Origin: JADGGV01 sp035715725
GTDB taxonomy: Bacteria; Gemmatimonadota; Gemmatimonadetes; Longimicrobiales; RSA9
Reading direction: 5' to 3'
Assembly: GCA_035715725.1 (NCBI GenBank)
Contig: DASTKT010000113.1
Location: 1 to 7,375 of the forward strand
DNA: 7,375 nucleotides
The position numbers and the translations under genes were made by a program. Below are positions 6,751-7,375 of the stretch, piece after piece; positions within the stretch are counted from its first letter, which is position 1, and each line of letters begins with the position of its first letter. The notes below the pieces were generated by a model. The model was given only the letters and a program-made list of their open reading frames with translations. It ran no database searches and was not told the origin of the DNA.

Positions 6751-6888
6751 CGTCGCTCGCCTGGCGGCTCGCGCACGCCCGCGGAGCGGGCTGTCGCCGC
6801 GCCTGCGGCGCGACGCACGCTGCGCTGTCGCGCGCCTGGCGGCGCGCGCACGCTCGCTGCGCTCGCTGTAGCGGCCTTCGGCCGCGAG
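6751..6888 (-). repeat. Left hairpin array (BIME-like mosaic of GC-rich palindromes)
   Basis: A run of short perfect or near-perfect inverted repeats with 3-4 base loops: 6777-6791 (6-bp stem, loop GGA), 6798-6812 (CGCGCC/GGCGCG, loop TGC), 6829-6848 (8-bp stem, loop TGGC) and 6871-6885 (GCGGCC/GGCCGC, loop TTC). A related imperfect hairpin sits at about 6755-6772. Linkers carry variants of CTGTCG and GCACGC. Read on the minus strand, the modules match those of the right array at 7034-7251. The best block, 6790-6857, is almost identical to the reverse complement of 7143-7211, with one substitution and one single-base gap by eye. Arrays of REP-type palindromes with linkers are known as BIMEs in enterobacteria; the resemblance here is in architecture, not sequence. 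Open frames crossing it are compositional artefacts. Confidence 0.8.
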
Positions 6889-7033
6889 AACGGCCACACC
6901 TCCGCTGGGCAGGTGAACGGCGGGGGACGGGTCGGGTACGGCTACGGGTAGGGGTACGGGAACGAATCTCGGAGCATGAGCGGCGGCGGCACTACCCAGC
7001 AGCGTGCGGGCGCCGCGCCGGCGGCCCGGCCAC
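6889..7033. other. Centre between the two inverted hairpin arrays; no gene seen
   Basis: This 145-base segment separates the facing arrays. It contains the G-rich hexamer tract (6922-6963) and otherwise GC-rich sequence with no convincing coding frame, RNA gene or promoter. A short ATG-led frame from 6976 runs straight into the hairpin array, has low-complexity Arg/Ala/Gly composition and has no ribosome-binding site, so it is not called. Confidence 0.5.
6922..6963 (+). repeat. G-rich hexamer repeat with G-quadruplex potential
   Basis: From 6934 the plus strand reads as five imperfect six-base units in register (GGGTAC, GGCTAC, GGGTAG, GGGTAC, GGGAAC), preceded by GGGGG and GGG tracts at 6922-6931. 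In total there are six runs of three or more G within about 40 bases, with loops of 2-3 bases and one of 9. That satisfies a relaxed quadruplex pattern, though the 9-base loop fails the strict limit of seven. It lies in the centre of the inverted hairpin arrays. Confidence 0.6.
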
Positions 7034-7251
7034 CTCGCGGCGCGCAGCGCCGCTACAGCCCGCGCAGCGGGCGTGCGCTCGCCGCAGGCGAGCGACAGCG
7101 CCAGCGTGCGGGGCGCCGCAGGCGCCACGACAGCGAGCGACAGCGAGCGTGCGCGAGCCGCCAGGCGCGCGACAGCGCCAGCGTGCGTCGCGCCGCAGGC
7201 GCGGCGACAGCGCAGCGTCCGCGGCCCTCCGGGCCGCTGCCAGGCTGGCAG
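7034..7251 (+). repeat. Right hairpin array (BIME-like mosaic of GC-rich palindromes)
   Basis: Consecutive hairpins on the plus strand are: 7037-7053 (7-bp stem, loop GCA), 7058-7072 (6 bp, GCA), 7076-7094 (8 bp, GCA), 7112-7126 (6 bp, GCA), 7152-7171 (8 positions with one A.G mismatch, loop GCCA), 7189-7203 (6 bp, GCA, extendable through a wobble pair), 7221-7237 (7 bp, TCC) and 7237-7251 (6 bp, GGC). Stems differ while the GCA loop is repeated, so the stems look compensated. The linker GCGACAGCGCCAGCGTGCG occurs exactly at 7092-7110 and again at 7169-7187, 77 bases apart. The edge module at 7034-7058 (CTCGCGGC...GCCGCTACAG) matches the reverse complement of 6866-6888 at the inner edge of the left array except in the loop region. 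No protein-coding gene is supported here. Confidence 0.82.
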
Positions 7252-7266
7252 GGAGCCTGGGATTTT
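7240..7266 (+). terminator. Possible rho-independent terminator facing right
   Basis: CCAGGCT (7240-7246) pairs perfectly with AGCCTGG (7254-7260) around a 7-base loop and is followed by GATTTT. The T-run is short. The left arm also takes part in the last hairpin of the array (7237-7251), so two alternative folds compete. No plus-strand gene was found upstream, so it may simply stop stray transcription leaving the array. Confidence 0.4.
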
Positions 7267-7300
7267 GCGCCGATCTGACGCGGATTTCGGGGCTGTGGGG

Positions 7301-7315
7301 GGCATGGGGCTTGCA
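7301..7315 (+). promoter_or_regulatory. Candidate sigma54 (-24/-12) promoter reading out of the right edge
   Basis: GGCATG, four bases, TTGCA: the spacing between the -24 GG (7301-7302) and -12 GC (7313-7314) elements is exactly that of the sigma54 consensus TGGCACG-N4-TTGCW. Deviations are G instead of T before the GG and T for C within the -24 box. Predicted start is near 7325, giving a leader of about 50 bases before the Shine-Dalgarno-like AAGGAG at 7367-7372. The call is by consensus match only. An activator site was not recognised upstream. Confidence 0.55.
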
Positions 7316-7347
7316 CCCGGGGCGGGCGTACCCGCCGTGGGTTTTTT
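7315..7347 (+). terminator. Rho-independent terminator-like hairpin with T6 tail, facing right
   Basis: GGCGGG (7321-7326) pairs with CCCGCC (7331-7336) around a CGTA tetraloop. An outer ACCC (7315-7318) pairs with GGGT (7339-7342) across a 2x2 internal loop, and the stem runs directly into six T (7342-7347). It lies about 20 bases before the AAGGAG at the right edge, so it is either an insulator that stops upstream transcription or a leader attenuator. If the sigma54 promoter is used, transcription would begin inside this hairpin and escape it. Confidence 0.55.
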
Positions 7348-7366
7348 CGCGCATCAATTGGGGTTC

Positions 7367-7372
7367 AAGGAG
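7367..7372 (+). promoter_or_regulatory. Shine-Dalgarno-like site for a gene starting just past the right edge
   Basis: AAGGAG, followed by AGA at the end of the window and preceded by a relatively AT-rich leader. A plus-strand start codon would be expected a few bases beyond 7375. The gene itself cannot be seen. Confidence 0.5.
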
Positions 7373-7375
7373 AGA

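Noticed and set aside
3231..6899. 1222-residue minus-strand frame that contains the ATPase at its end
   Set aside because: Only the last 512 residues (from ATG 4769) have ABC ATPase sequence. The rest is an out-of-frame shadow through the receptor and rhomboid genes, not a fusion protein.
7034..7251. CRISPR array
   Set aside because: Repeats are short palindromes with varying stems, spacing is irregular and the intervening sequences are themselves repeated, so there are no unique spacers.
6661..7357. Several open frames on both strands across the hairpin region (such as 6992-7357 minus and 6976-7278 plus)
   Set aside because: They encode repetitive Arg/Ala/Gly-rich sequence in every frame, as expected from GC-rich palindromic repeats, and have no domains.

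Overview
The window is very GC-rich bacterial DNA. Seven genes, all on the minus strand, fill it from about 6664 down to position 1, and the right-hand 0.7 kb is non-coding. The lipoprotein-type solute-binding protein at the left edge, and the importer protein with an export signal but no lipid-anchor cysteine, suggest a diderm. GC-rich lineages such as Gemmatimonadota, Methylomirabilota/Rokubacteria or Myxococcota would fit, but the sequence alone does not settle the taxon.

Read in the direction of transcription (right to left), the layout is: a putative sigma70-type promoter (6691-6720); a rhomboid intramembrane serine protease starting at TTG (6664-5885); an 81-base gap with a short perfect palindrome; then a very tight operon of a BMP/PnrA-type nucleoside-binding protein (5803-4766), a two-domain ABC ATPase (4769-3231), two ABC permeases (3234-2134 and 2137-1253) and a trimeric-type purine nucleoside phosphorylase (1248-415). 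The four transport genes are joined by three successive 4-base start/stop overlaps, and the phosphorylase follows after a 4-base gap. The arrangement predicts an uptake-and-salvage unit: the exported protein captures a purine nucleoside, the ABC complex imports it, and the phosphorylase releases free base and ribose-1-phosphate. After an 88-base gap comes the start of a family-5 (peptide/Dpp-type) solute-binding lipoprotein that runs off the left edge.

The non-coding right end (6665-7375) is the unusual part. It holds two arrays of small GC-rich hairpins with 3-4 base loops, facing each other in inverted orientation and built from shared, shuffled modules. Between them lies a G-rich hexamer-repeat tract with quadruplex potential. 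To the right are two terminator-like hairpins facing rightward, a good match to a sigma54 (-24/-12) promoter, and a Shine-Dalgarno-like sequence in the last bases. A plus-strand gene therefore probably begins just outside the window, which would place the hairpin arrays between two divergently transcribed genes. No protein-coding gene is supported in this stretch.

No wholly new multi-gene system is evident. The best candidates for something undescribed are the mosaic hairpin arrays and the sigma54-type control region beside them.
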